From contig JAXLRM010000003.1 in NCBI GenBank assembly GCA_046331095.1, forward strand, positions 124,001-188,000: a stretch of 64,000 nt of DNA, given 5' to 3'. Positions 33,450-41,796 of the stretch are shown piece after piece. The DNA comes from JAIBAC01 sp046331095 (GTDB lineage: Bacteria > Actinomycetota > Acidimicrobiia > UBA2766). A model generated the notes under the pieces. The model made no database searches, was not told the DNA's origin, and saw nothing but the letters and a program-made list of their open reading frames with translations. The translations under genes were made by a program, and so were the position numbers. Positions within the stretch are counted from its first letter, which is position 1. The number at the start of each line of letters is the position of its first letter.

Positions 33450-34727
33450 TCACTCGTCGACTACGCGCTCGGGCTTGTACGGCGGGCGCGGCAGCGCGCC
33501 CCGCGCCACCACGTCGGCTTCTATGGGCACCCCCAGCGCCTCCTCCAGCGACACTGCCAGGCGTGCGGCCGCCGGGGCGGCGGGGCCGAAGCGCGACGTG
33601 TCCATCTCCACCCGCACGCGCAGGCGGTCGCGTGCCGGTCCGCGCACGAGCTGGTACTCCATGGTGGGTGTACGGAACGCCTCGTCGGCGAACACGACGC
33701 GGGCGACTTGACCCGGCAGGAACCACTTCCCGCCCACGAAGACGCGGTCCCTCATGCGTCCCTGCCACCGCACGCGCCGGTGCGTCTCCCCGCACGGGCA
33801 CTCGTGCTCGGGGTTCACGATCACGTAGTCCTCGAGGTTGTAGCGCAGCACGAGGTTGTCACGTTCGATCGTTGTGACGGTTAATAGGCCGAGCTCGCCG
33901 TCGGGTACGGGCCGGCCGTCGGCGTCGACGGCCTCGACTATGCAGTGGTCCTCGGCCGCGTGGGCGCCGCCGCCTTCGGGGCACGCGCTGCCGAGGAACG
34001 GGAACGCCTCCGTGCCTGCCGTGATCGTCCGCTCGGCGCCGTCGGGGTGCTCCACGGGGGCGCGGAGGTTCAGGTCGGCCACAGGATCGAGGCCCATGGC
34101 GACGGCCGTCTCGTAGACCCTCACGTATGTCGCGGGGAAGATCTGGTACGTGACCGGTGGACAGCGACGCCACAGGTCGATCGCGCCGCGGACCTCGGCG
34201 TCGGTCTCGAGCGAACCGACCGCGAGGACGAGGCAACCGAAGCTCTCGAGCGCTGCGGTGAGCGACCGCCCGCCGCCGTAGGCGCCGAGCGGGTGTGCGT
34301 TGGCGACAACGAGACCCGGCCGCAGGCCCTGACGCCAGAACATGCGCGCGGCCGCGGCGTCGTCCGCGTCGAGATCCGCCCGGGTCCAGAGGGCATACGT
34401 GGGCGTGCCCGATGTCCCCCCGGTCGACCCCACGCGGATGCACTCGTCCAGGGGCGCACCGCGGTAGTCGCCGAACGGGGGGGAATCGGCCTCCGATCGG
34501 CGCAGTTCGTCCTTGACCGCGACGGGTACCCGGGCGAGATCGCCGAGGCCCACGCGATCGCCCGGCGAGAAGCCCGCGACCTCGAGCTTGCGCCTCCAGA
34601 AAGGCACCGGCGTCTCCCAGACGCGCTCCACGAGCCGATCGAGCCGTCGTTGCTGCAACGCATCGAGGTCACGTCGCGCCAGCGTCTGGGTGACGGGATC
34701 CCAGATGTGGCCCCGCGGTTGCACCAT
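33450..34727 (-). CDS. Phenylacetate-CoA ligase-like AMP-forming enzyme (PaaK family)
   Basis: A 425-residue ANL-superfamily enzyme of the short PaaK type. The phosphate loop is VGSTGGTSGTPTYALWT (about 98-114) and later segments include the acyl-adenylate region around EHPDGAERTITAGTEAF. The cysteine-rich PEHECPCGETHRR is typical of PaaK-like zinc-containing proteins, and the C-terminal domain has GRMRDRVFVGGKWFLPGQV. It activates a carboxylic acid, probably aromatic, to its CoA ester; the true acid is unknown. It begins 168 bp before the amidohydrolase gene's end in the same direction. Confidence 0.83.
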   Translation of the reverse strand: MVQPRGHIWDPVTQTLARRDLDALQQRRLDRLVERVWETPVPFWRRKLEVAGFSPGDRVGLGDLARVPVAVKDELRRSEADSPPFGDYRGAPLDECIRVGSTGGTSGTPTYALWTRADLDADDAAAARMFWRQGLRPGLVVANAHPLGAYGGGRSLTAALESFGCLVLAVGSLETDAEVRGAIDLWRRCPPVTYQIFPATYVRVYETAVAMGLDPVADLNLRAPVEHPDGAERTITAGTEAFPFLGSACPEGGGAHAAEDHCIVEAVDADGRPVPDGELGLLTVTTIERDNLVLRYNLEDYVIVNPEHECPCGETHRRVRWQGRMRDRVFVGGKWFLPGQVARVVFADEAFRTPTMEYQLVRGPARDRLRVRVEMDTSRFGPAAPAAARLAVSLEEALGVPIEADVVARGALPRPPYKPERVVDE

Positions 34728-34895
34728 CCCGCGATTCTGGCTGCCACCACCGGCGGTGTCGACCGCACGTCAGCCGTCCTGGGGAGCGTCGCTCGGATGC
34801 ACGCGCCACCGAGGCGCTCACGGTCGGGCCCGGCGCCGAGGCCCTGGCCGAGAAGCCAAGGCGGCGGCTTCCAGTCCCCACGCGCCCGAACAAGC

Positions 34896-36086
34896 CTACG
34901 CGGGCGCCGCGGCACGCAACGCTCCGACGGTGCAGCTCTGCTGCGGGCGCTGCTCGAAGGGGTCGAAGCGGAACAGCTCCATGGCGTTGCGGTGGGTGAT
35001 GGAGGCGACCTCGTCGGGAGCGACCCCGTCGAGTTGCGCGGCGACCAGTTCGGGCGAGCGCGGCCACGTCGAGTCCGAGTGGGGGTAGTCGCACTCCCAG
35101 GTGATGTTGCCGACGCCGATGCGGTCACGCATGTCGACGCCGACGGAATCGTCGATGAAGCAGAGCGTGAAGTGGTCCAAGAAGACCTCCGACGGGAGAC
35201 GGCCGCCGAAGTCCTGGTGCGTCCACGGTGCATGGTGGGCGTAGACGTAGTCGAGGCGCTCGAGGAAGTACGGGATCCACCCGATGCCGCCCTCGCTCAG
35301 CGCGAACTTCAGGCGGGGGTGGCGGCGCAGCACCGGTGACCAGACGACGTCGGCCGCGGCTTGGATCGAGTTGACCGGCGTCAGCGTGATCATCACGTCC
35401 ACCGGCGCGTCGGGCGCCGTCGACACGAGCTTGGACGACGAACCGATGTGGAGGCAGATCACCGTGCCCGTGTCCTCGCACGCCGACAGGAACGGCTCCC
35501 AGTGGTCGCTGTGCCAGCTCGGCCAGCCCAGGTGCGCCGGGTTCTCCGAGAACGTGATCGCCGTGCAGCCCATGGCCGCGACGCGCTCGACCTCGGCCGC
35601 CATCGCGTGCGGATCCCAGATCGGCGGGATCGCGAGGGGGATGAACCGGCCCGGGTGGGCGCCGCACCACGCCTCGATGTGCCAGTCGTTGTAGGCCTGC
35701 AGGCAGGCCAGGCCGAGGTCGAGGTCCTCGGAGCGGCTGAAGAGCTGGCCGCAGAACTGCGGGAAGCTCGGGAAGCACAGCGACGCGAGGACGCCGTTGC
35801 GGTTCATGTCCGCGACACGGGCGTCGACGTCGTAGCAGCCCTCGCGCATGTCCTCGAAGCGGGTCGGCTCGAAGCTGTACTCCTCGGGTGGGCGGCCGGC
35901 GACGGCGTTGAGCCCGATGTTGGGAATCCGCACGCCCTCGTACTCCCACACGTCGTGGCCGGCGTCGGTGCGGATCACCCGCGGCGCCCTGTCCGCGAAC
36001 CTGGCCGCGAGCCGCCCGTCGAACATGTCGCGCGGCTCGACCACGTGATCGTCGACGCTGACGAGGATGAGGTCGTCGACCTGCAC
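34896..36086 (-). CDS. Amidohydrolase family 2 (TIM-barrel metal-dependent hydrolase/decarboxylase)
   Basis: A 396-residue enzyme of the amidohydrolase-2 (ACMSD-like) family. The N-terminal metal-binding strand reads LVSVDDHVVEPRDMF, which has the D-x-H form of this group. FAD-free core segments are RFIPLAIPPIWDP, LHIGSSSK (metal-binding histidine), FALSEGGIGWIPYFLERLDYV and the terminal aspartate in WECDYPHSDSTWP. Members decarboxylate or hydrolyse aromatic and cyclic acids. GTG at 36084-36086 has GGAG upstream and gives a standard N-terminus. The shared operator lies 37-58 bp upstream, overlapping a TACAAT -10 box. Confidence 0.86.
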   Translation of the reverse strand: MQVDDLILVSVDDHVVEPRDMFDGRLAARFADRAPRVIRTDAGHDVWEYEGVRIPNIGLNAVAGRPPEEYSFEPTRFEDMREGCYDVDARVADMNRNGVLASLCFPSFPQFCGQLFSRSEDLDLGLACLQAYNDWHIEAWCGAHPGRFIPLAIPPIWDPHAMAAEVERVAAMGCTAITFSENPAHLGWPSWHSDHWEPFLSACEDTGTVICLHIGSSSKLVSTAPDAPVDVMITLTPVNSIQAAADVVWSPVLRRHPRLKFALSEGGIGWIPYFLERLDYVYAHHAPWTHQDFGGRLPSEVFLDHFTLCFIDDSVGVDMRDRIGVGNITWECDYPHSDSTWPRSPELVAAQLDGVAPDEVASITHRNAMELFRFDPFEQRPQQSCTVGALRAAAPA

Positions 36087-36122
36087 CAGCCACTCCCCCG
36101 GGGCCGCTGAGGGTCGGCCCTT

Positions 36123-36144
36123 GTCGTGCAAGGAATTGTACGAC
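36123..36144 (-). promoter_or_regulatory. Shared operator, site A (amidohydrolase promoter)
   Basis: GTCGTGCAA-GGAA-TTGTACGAC, a 22-bp near-palindrome with a 4-base spacer. On the minus strand it contains TACAAT (36135-36140), a likely -10 box, so a bound repressor would cover the promoter. The other three copies have 5-base spacers. Confidence 0.8.
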
Positions 36145-36258
36145 CTCGGAACGGGGGGTCGCCGTGCGGCCGTTCCGGGCGCGAGGACCGGACGGATCGG
36201 GCTTCTGGCTGCGCCCAGGAGCCGATTTCGCCGGGTGGCCCCTACCGGAGTTCGGTCA

Positions 36259-36537
36259 TCAGGCGGGGGGCCGCCGCGGGCGTGCCCGCCCCCAGGGGAC
36301 CAGCGACGTCATCGCGCGGTCGAGGTGCTCGATCGACTCGTCGAGACGCTGCAGGTCCTCGCGCAACTGCGCGCTCATCCCCATCAGCACCGAGATGAGC
36401 AACCCGAGTGGCCCGAGGAGCAGCCCGAGCACGAGGCCCCGGCGGCCGTCGAGGCTGCGGCCCACGGCGGCGCACACCCCGATCACGACGACGAGGTAGA
36501 CGGCGGCCACGAAGATCAGCAGCGACATCATGGCCAT
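36259..36537 (-). CDS. Small two-helix membrane protein of unknown function
   Basis: A 92-residue protein with two hydrophobic segments (about 3-27 and 36-53) and a charged, probably helical tail (LREDLQRLDESIEHLDRAM) ending in a basic proline-rich stretch. Such a layout suggests a membrane anchor with a cytoplasmic coiled coil. I do not recognise it. It follows the acyl-CoA dehydrogenase gene by 40 bp and is likely in the same transcript. Confidence 0.6.
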   Translation of the reverse strand: MAMMSLLIFVAAVYLVVVIGVCAAVGRSLDGRRGLVLGLLLGPLGLLISVLMGMSAQLREDLQRLDESIEHLDRAMTSLVPWGRARPRRPPA

Positions 36538-36577
36538 GAAGCTGTCGGCGTGAGCCCATCAGGTCAAGGAACTCGCC

Positions 36578-37771
36578 TCATCCTCGCGGATCTCGCGGCT
36601 GCCGCGGCTCCCGGGGCAGGCCCAGCGTGCGCTCGCCGATGAGGTTGCGCTGGATCTCGGAGGTGCCGGCGAAGATCGTGGCGGCGCGGTAGTAGAGGGC
36701 GTTTCGGACGATGCGGGCCGCCTCGGGATCGGCAGGATCGGGCTCGGTGGCCACCGACGGCCCCAACAGAGCGAGGGCGGTCTCGTGCATGCGCTGGCTC
36801 ATCTCGCTCCAGAACAGCTTCACCACCGACGCAGCCGGGCCGGGAGTGCCGCTGCGGGCGAGGTCGGTGAGGGTCCTGTAGTTGTGGAGCCGGAAGATCG
36901 TCAGCTCCACGTAGGCCTGCACGAGCCGGTGCCGCAGGACGGCGTCGTCCACCCCCCCGGCCTCGCGCGCACGCCGCAGGAGCTCGTCGACGAGCATCGT
37001 GTGCACGACGAGCTGGCGCGGCGAGGTCCCGCGCTCGTGAGTGAGCGTCGTCGCCGCTACCGCCCATCCCTCGCCCGGCTCGCCGATCACCTCGTCGTCG
37101 CCCACGCTGACGTCGGTGAGGAACACCGCGTTGAACTCCGCGTCTCCCGTCATCTGCACGAGCGGCCGCACCTCGACACCGGGCGCCTCCATGTCGACGA
37201 CCATCGCCGTCATGGCCCTGTGCGGCGGGCCGTCACGGTCGGTGCGGGCGAGCAGGTAACCCCAGCGCGCGTACTGGGCGTAGGACGACCACACCTTCTG
37301 GCCGTCGACGACCCAGCCCCGTCCCCCTCCGGCGCGCCGCGCCCGCGTCGTCAACGAAGCCAGGTCGCTGCCCGCGCCGGGCTCGCTGAAGAGCTGGCAC
37401 CAGAGCTCCCGCGCCGACAGGATCGGTGGGAGCCAGCGTGCCTTCTGGGCGTCGGTGCCGTGCGCCATGAGCGTCGGGCCGACGAGATTGACGCCGATGC
37501 GGTTCAGTACCTCGGGCGCTCGTGCCGCCGCGAGCTCCAACTGCACCAGGAAGTGGTGGGTCCACGAGAGTCCGCGCCCGCCGTAGTCGGACGGCCAGTG
37601 AACCCCGACGAATCCCGCCGCCGCCATCTCCGCCTGCCACTCCCGCAGGGCAGCGACCTGGGCGTCGAGGTCGCCGGCCACAACCCCCGGATCGGGTGCC
37701 CGGACAGTGGCGAGCCACTCGCGCACCTCGGCACGGAACGCCTCCTCGCCGGTGCTGAAACCGAGGTCCAT
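36578..37771 (-). CDS. Acyl-CoA dehydrogenase
   Basis: A 397-residue flavoenzyme of the acyl-CoA dehydrogenase family. FAD- and substrate-binding strands are CQLFSEPGAGSDLASLTTRA and GWVVDGQKVWSSYAQYA, and the C-terminal signature is AGTSEIQRNLIGERTLGLPRE. The family's usual glutamate base is not obvious, as in many steroid- or side-chain-specific members, which often act as heterodimers. A similar gene lies at 38870, and the two may form a pair. CGGAG precedes the ATG at 37769-37771. It is divergent from the copper-protein pair across 75 bp. Confidence 0.88.
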   Translation of the reverse strand: MDLGFSTGEEAFRAEVREWLATVRAPDPGVVAGDLDAQVAALREWQAEMAAAGFVGVHWPSDYGGRGLSWTHHFLVQLELAAARAPEVLNRIGVNLVGPTLMAHGTDAQKARWLPPILSARELWCQLFSEPGAGSDLASLTTRARRAGGGRGWVVDGQKVWSSYAQYARWGYLLARTDRDGPPHRAMTAMVVDMEAPGVEVRPLVQMTGDAEFNAVFLTDVSVGDDEVIGEPGEGWAVAATTLTHERGTSPRQLVVHTMLVDELLRRAREAGGVDDAVLRHRLVQAYVELTIFRLHNYRTLTDLARSGTPGPAASVVKLFWSEMSQRMHETALALLGPSVATEPDPADPEAARIVRNALYYRAATIFAGTSEIQRNLIGERTLGLPREPRQPRDPRG

Positions 37772-37846
37772 CAGCGCTCCGGGTCGGCTCGGGACGACTC
37801 GCGGTTCCACGGGGGGAGCCGGTGCCGCTCTGGTACGGTCGCGCTC

Positions 37847-38140
37847 ATGCGTACCTGGTGCGTCGTCCTCGTCGCGACGGCTTTGCTGTCCATCGGCCTG
37901 GTCCACGCCGGCGTCGCGCAGGCGGCGCAGGGCCACCACGAGCACGGTCCCACCCGCGACGAGACCGTGCCGGCGCACTGTATCAACTGCACCGCGCCGT
38001 GTCTCGGCGGTCTCGTCACCGCGCTGGGCGCCCTCGCACTCGCACGCCGCCGCGGCGACACCACCGTCCGCTGGCGGGCCCGCGGCCTCGGCGAGCTCAT
38101 CTGGGCGTGGACGTTCGAGCACCCTCCCCGGGTCGCCTGA
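37847..38140 (+). CDS. Small exported or membrane protein with His- and Cys-rich segment
   Basis: A 97-residue protein with a signal-like N-terminus (MRTWCVVLVATALLSIGLVH), then a metal-ligand-rich region QGHHEHG and AHCINCTAPCLGG (about 29-55), and a second hydrophobic segment LGGLVTALGALALARR. The His and Cys pattern resembles small copper-handling membrane proteins (DUF2946-like), but family membership is unproven. It lies 37 bp before a cupredoxin lipoprotein gene, which supports a role in copper delivery. It begins on the opposite side of the acyl-CoA dehydrogenase promoter. Confidence 0.6.
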   Translation: MRTWCVVLVATALLSIGLVHAGVAQAAQGHHEHGPTRDETVPAHCINCTAPCLGGLVTALGALALARRRGDTTVRWRARGLGELIWAWTFEHPPRVA

Positions 38141-38177
38141 GCCGGCCACATCGAACCCGCACCAGGAAGGTCCGACG

Positions 38178-38720
38178 TTGAAACGACTTCTGACACCCGC
38201 GCTCGCGCTCGCGCTCGCCGCGGCTCTGGTCTCCGGCGCCTGCGGGACCGGCGAGACCACCGCCCCGTCCACCACCACCACCACCGTCGATGCCACGACG
38301 CCTCCCACGGGCGCCGGTGCCTCGCAACCGGGCTTCGGCACACCCGCCGATCCCGCGCGAGCCGTCAGGTCCGCCGAGATCAAGATCGGGGCATCGGCGA
38401 TGGCCTTCGACCCCGCGTCCGTCGACGTCAAGACAGGCGAGACCGTGAAGTTCGTCGTCACCAACGACAGCGCGATCGAGCACGAGTTCCTGATCGGCGA
38501 CGCGGCCACCCAGGCCGAGCACCACACGGAGATGTCCGCCCACGCGGGCCACGGCGGGATGACTTCCATGGCCGACACCGCCAACGGCTTCACTCTCCAA
38601 CCCAACACGACCAAGACGGTCGCGTGGACCTTCACCGAGGCAGGCCAGGTGATCTACGGCTGCCACGTCCCCGGCCACTGGGAGGCGGGCATGCGCGGCA
38701 CCGTCGAGGTCTCGCCCTGA
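38178..38720 (+). CDS. Cupredoxin (type I copper) lipoprotein
   Basis: A 180-residue exported protein. The N-terminus has a hydrophobic core and the lipobox SGAC near residue 22, followed by a Thr/Pro-rich linker. The cupredoxin domain shows the first copper His in SAIEHEFLIG and the second cluster YGCHVPGHWEAGMRG, supplying Cys, His and Met. A His/Met-rich insert, HHTEMSAHAGHGGMTSM, between these may bind extra copper. TTG at 38178 is the start because AAGG lies seven bases before it. Electron transfer or copper storage outside the cell is the likely role. Confidence 0.85.
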   Translation: MKRLLTPALALALAAALVSGACGTGETTAPSTTTTTVDATTPPTGAGASQPGFGTPADPARAVRSAEIKIGASAMAFDPASVDVKTGETVKFVVTNDSAIEHEFLIGDAATQAEHHTEMSAHAGHGGMTSMADTANGFTLQPNTTKTVAWTFTEAGQVIYGCHVPGHWEAGMRGTVEVSP

Positions 38721-38768
38721 GGGCTCGCCTCTGGATAAGTTGCCCAACGTTATTCGGAGGCGAGCCCT
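38720..38768. terminator. Long nested hairpin after the cupredoxin gene
   Basis: AGGGCTCGCCTC (38720-38731) pairs perfectly with GAGGCGAGCCCT (38757-38768). Inside, TGG pairs with TCG by one C-G and two wobble pairs, ATAA pairs with TTAT, and GTTG with CAAC, leaving a two-base loop and one bulge. The stem starts on the last base of the stop codon and sits in a convergent gap, so it could act on both strands. Confidence 0.7.
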
Positions 38769-38869
38769 GAGCCCGCCGCGACCGCCGAGACGAACGGAGC
38801 GGCGGCGCTGACCCACGTTGGCGCACCTGGCGACTACATGCGGTCGCGAGGTGCCCCCCCCGAGGTCGA

Positions 38870-39997
38870 TCAAAGGTGCGGCTCCCGCGGGAGGCCGAGG
38901 ATGCGCTCGCCGACGATGTTGCGCTGCACCTCCGACGTGCCGCCCGCGATCGAGGCCGCCCGGCTCCACAGGAGCTCGCGCCACGGCTCCGAGTCTGCGT
39001 CGGCGACCGCGACCCCGCCGGCGCCCCACAGCGCGACCTCGGTGTCGTGCAGCCTCTGGCTCAGCGCGGACCAGTGCAACTTCACCAGCGACGTCTCCGG
39101 CCCCGGTGCCTCGCCACGCGCCAGTGCTTCGAGCATCGCGAGGTTGAGGAAGCGGAAGACCTCGGCGTCGACTACGCAACGTGCCAACCGGTCCCGGGCG
39201 TCGGACCCCGACTCCGGACCGCGAGCCCGTGCCCAGGCGAGGAGCTCGTCGAGGAACACCCTCTGGACGACCTGCTCCTTGAGCGGGAACACGGTGCCGC
39301 GCTCGTGTGCGAGCGTGGTCGCCGCGACCGCCCAGCCCGCCCCCTCGGCGCCCACCAGGGCGTCGGCACCCAGTTCGACACCGTCGAGGAACACCTCACT
39401 GAACTCCGACTCCCCCGTCATCTGGCGCAGCGGCACCACCTCGACGCCGGGCGCGTGCATGTCGCACACGAAATAGGACAGGCCGCGCCGGCCGCTACCT
39501 GCCACGCCGGTGCGTGCGAGCAGGATCGCCCACCGCGCCTCGGTCGCGTAGGACGTCCACACCTTCTGGCCGTCGACGACCCAACCCCCTCCCCCTCCGG
39601 CGCGGCGCGCCCGCGTCGTCAAAGACGCGAGGTCGCTGCCCGCATCCGGCTCGCTGAAGAGCTGGCACCAGATCTCGGTCGCGGCGAGGATCGGCGCCAG
39701 GTACCGGCTGCGTTGCTGGGGCGTCCCGTGCGCGAGCAGGGTCGGTCCCGCGAGGTTGATCCCGACCCTGTTCACGGGCTGGGGTGCGCGCACGCGGGCG
39801 AGCTCGAGTACGTACGTCGCGTACTCGCGGAACGACGCCGCCCGGCCCCCGTGCTCGACGGGCCAGTGCGGCGCGACCCACCCCTCGGCGTGAAGCATCT
39901 CCTGCCAGCGCCGCTCCACCTCGAAGCCACGCCCCACCGGCGGCGGGTTGCGTGCGAGGAACTCGCGCAGCTCCCGCGTGAACGACGCGTCGCTCAC
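38870..39997 (-). CDS. Acyl-CoA dehydrogenase
   Basis: A 375-residue enzyme closely parallel to that at 36578: CQLFSEPDAGSDLASLTTRA, GWVVDGQKVWTSYATEA, and the ending GTSEVQRNIVGERILGLPREP are nearly identical in arrangement. It has a shorter N-terminal region. GTG at 39995-39997 overlaps the hyuB stop by 4 bp, so this dehydrogenase is the third gene of the hyuA-hyuB operon. From its position it probably acts on the acyl-CoA made from the HyuAB product. Confidence 0.88.
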   Translation of the reverse strand: MSDASFTRELREFLARNPPPVGRGFEVERRWQEMLHAEGWVAPHWPVEHGGRAASFREYATYVLELARVRAPQPVNRVGINLAGPTLLAHGTPQQRSRYLAPILAATEIWCQLFSEPDAGSDLASLTTRARRAGGGGGWVVDGQKVWTSYATEARWAILLARTGVAGSGRRGLSYFVCDMHAPGVEVVPLRQMTGESEFSEVFLDGVELGADALVGAEGAGWAVAATTLAHERGTVFPLKEQVVQRVFLDELLAWARARGPESGSDARDRLARCVVDAEVFRFLNLAMLEALARGEAPGPETSLVKLHWSALSQRLHDTEVALWGAGGVAVADADSEPWRELLWSRAASIAGGTSEVQRNIVGERILGLPREPHL

Positions 39998-41796
39998 TCC
40001 GCCGAGGACGGGGCGGCCGCGGCATCGGCGGCCCGCATCTCGGCGCGCAGCGCCTCCGTGGCCGCGGTGTCGACCGCCATGTCGAGGGACCCGAGGTCGC
40101 CCTCGACCACGACGCCGTAGTCGCGGCGGGCGCCCTCTACCGAGACGTACTCGTCGAGGACGTCGTCGAGGACGAGCTCGGGGTCACGGTCGAGGGGGTC
40201 GCCCCAGCCGCCGCCGCCTGCGAACTCGTTCACGATCCGCTCACCCGGCTCGTGCTGGACGTAGAAGGCGGTGTGGGTGACCTCGTACTCGTGCTCGCCA
40301 CCCACGCGCAGGAACAGGTGCGACGCCGAGCCCGGCTTCCCACCGGCGATGCCGGGGCACGGGTACTTGGTGCCCAGCACCCACGTGTACACCTGGCACG
40401 GCGTCGTGACCTCCTTCACGTAGCGCGCCCCGGGACAGCCCCTGTGCAGGCCCGCGCCGCCGCTGTCGGTCATGAACTCGCGCGAGAGCTGGCGGTGCGG
40501 CAGCAGCGACTCGTTGATCTCCGCGGTCGCGAGGATGAGGTTGCCGAACGCCGTCGGGGTGCCGCCCCAGCCGTCGCAGGCGCTCGAAGCCGCCGCGCAC
40601 GTCGACGTCGTGTCGACGGACTGGTCCACGAAGAACGCCCCGCTGCGTGGCTCGATGCCGAAGATCACCGTCGGGATCGCGATCTTGTACACCTGCGGCT
40701 GGCACCGTTGCGGGATCGCCTGGCTCAACGCCAGGGCGAGCGCCTCGCTGACCTCGACGCCGGGATGGTGCGTGCCTGCGGACACGGGCCGCGTGTTGTC
40801 GGGATTGATGCACGAGCCCTCCGGCACGACGAGCTCGAACGCGTCGAAGAGCCCCTCGTTCTTGGGTATCGAAGGGTCCACCATCGTGCAGAACTGGCTC
40901 AGCACCATGCCCTGGGTGTTGCCGAAGGTCCCGTTGGTCGTCAGGAACTCGCGGTCGTCGCTGCCGGTGTAGTCGATGCGGAGCGCGTCGCCCGTGACCG
41001 TCGCCTTGCACCGGATCCGGATGTCCTTGTTGCCGATCGTGTCGTGCTCGATGAGGGTCTCGGCCTCGTACACGCCGTCGGGCCACCGCGCAACGTCCTC
41101 GCGGATGCGCCGGCGCGTCAACTCGATCGAGTGGTCGACCGCGGCCTTGACCGTGCCTGCCCCGAACTCCGCGACGACCTCCCGTAGGCGCCGCACGCCG
41201 AGGTTGGCGGCGCCCATCTGCGCACGCAGGTCGGCGATGTAGGTGGGCAGGCGGTTGTTGGTCTGCAGCATGTAGAGGACGTCGCGGCGTTCGACGCCGC
41301 GCTCGACGAGCTTGACCGCGGGGCAGCGCAGACCCTCGGCCCACACGTCCATCGCGTTGACGGAGTAGCCGCCCGGGGTGTCGCCGCCGGTGTCGCCGTG
41401 GTGACACTGGATCGACGCGATCAACACGAGCTCGCCGTCGACCACGACCGGGGCGAAGATGTTCCAGTCGGGCAGGTGGCCGCCGCCGTGGTAGGGGTCG
41501 TTGGCCGCGAAGACGTCGCCGGCCTCGAAGCCCTCCGTCCCGAAGAACTCGAGCGCGAAGCGGACCGGGCCCCGGCTCGCGAGCATGAACTGCGGGATGC
41601 CGACCGACAGCCCGGCGAGGCGCCCGCGCGCGTCGAGGATCGAGGCGTTGCGCTCGTTGGACTGGTTCAGGATCGGCGTCACCGCCGCGAGGCTGACGTG
41701 CTGGGCCATCTCGAACGCGATCGTCTCGAAGGCGCCGCGGACGACCTCGGCGGTTATCGGGTCGATGCCGGCGGCGGTTTCGAGGGTCGCGGTCAT
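39994..41796 (-). CDS. Hydantoinase/oxoprolinase family subunit B (HyuB)
   Basis: A 600-residue HyuB/oxoprolinase C-domain homologue. Typical segments are the N-terminal DPITAEVVRGAFETIAFEMAQ, then FAANDPYHGGGHLPDW and IQCHHGDTGG (metal-site histidines), and GGPGSASHLF-like GGKPGSASHLFLRVGG near the end. With HyuA it forms ATP-dependent enzymes that open cyclic amides (5-oxoproline, N-methylhydantoin) or carboxylate ketones (acetone, acetophenone). Its ATG overlaps the hyuA stop (ATGA) and its stop overlaps the next dehydrogenase start. Confidence 0.9.
   Translation of the reverse strand: MTATLETAAGIDPITAEVVRGAFETIAFEMAQHVSLAAVTPILNQSNERNASILDARGRLAGLSVGIPQFMLASRGPVRFALEFFGTEGFEAGDVFAANDPYHGGGHLPDWNIFAPVVVDGELVLIASIQCHHGDTGGDTPGGYSVNAMDVWAEGLRCPAVKLVERGVERRDVLYMLQTNNRLPTYIADLRAQMGAANLGVRRLREVVAEFGAGTVKAAVDHSIELTRRRIREDVARWPDGVYEAETLIEHDTIGNKDIRIRCKATVTGDALRIDYTGSDDREFLTTNGTFGNTQGMVLSQFCTMVDPSIPKNEGLFDAFELVVPEGSCINPDNTRPVSAGTHHPGVEVSEALALALSQAIPQRCQPQVYKIAIPTVIFGIEPRSGAFFVDQSVDTTSTCAAASSACDGWGGTPTAFGNLILATAEINESLLPHRQLSREFMTDSGGAGLHRGCPGARYVKEVTTPCQVYTWVLGTKYPCPGIAGGKPGSASHLFLRVGGEHEYEVTHTAFYVQHEPGERIVNEFAGGGGWGDPLDRDPELVLDDVLDEYVSVEGARRDYGVVVEGDLGSLDMAVDTAATEALRAEMRAADAAAAPSSAE

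Noticed and set aside
33214..33880. Open frames through repeat array 2
   Set aside because: The frames exist because the repeat lacks stops; they translate to low-complexity Pro/Arg repeats and run antisense into the PaaK-like gene.
34728..34895. Small gene between the PaaK-like and amidohydrolase genes
   Set aside because: Only shadow frames without an RBS or conserved pattern; I see nothing else in this gap.
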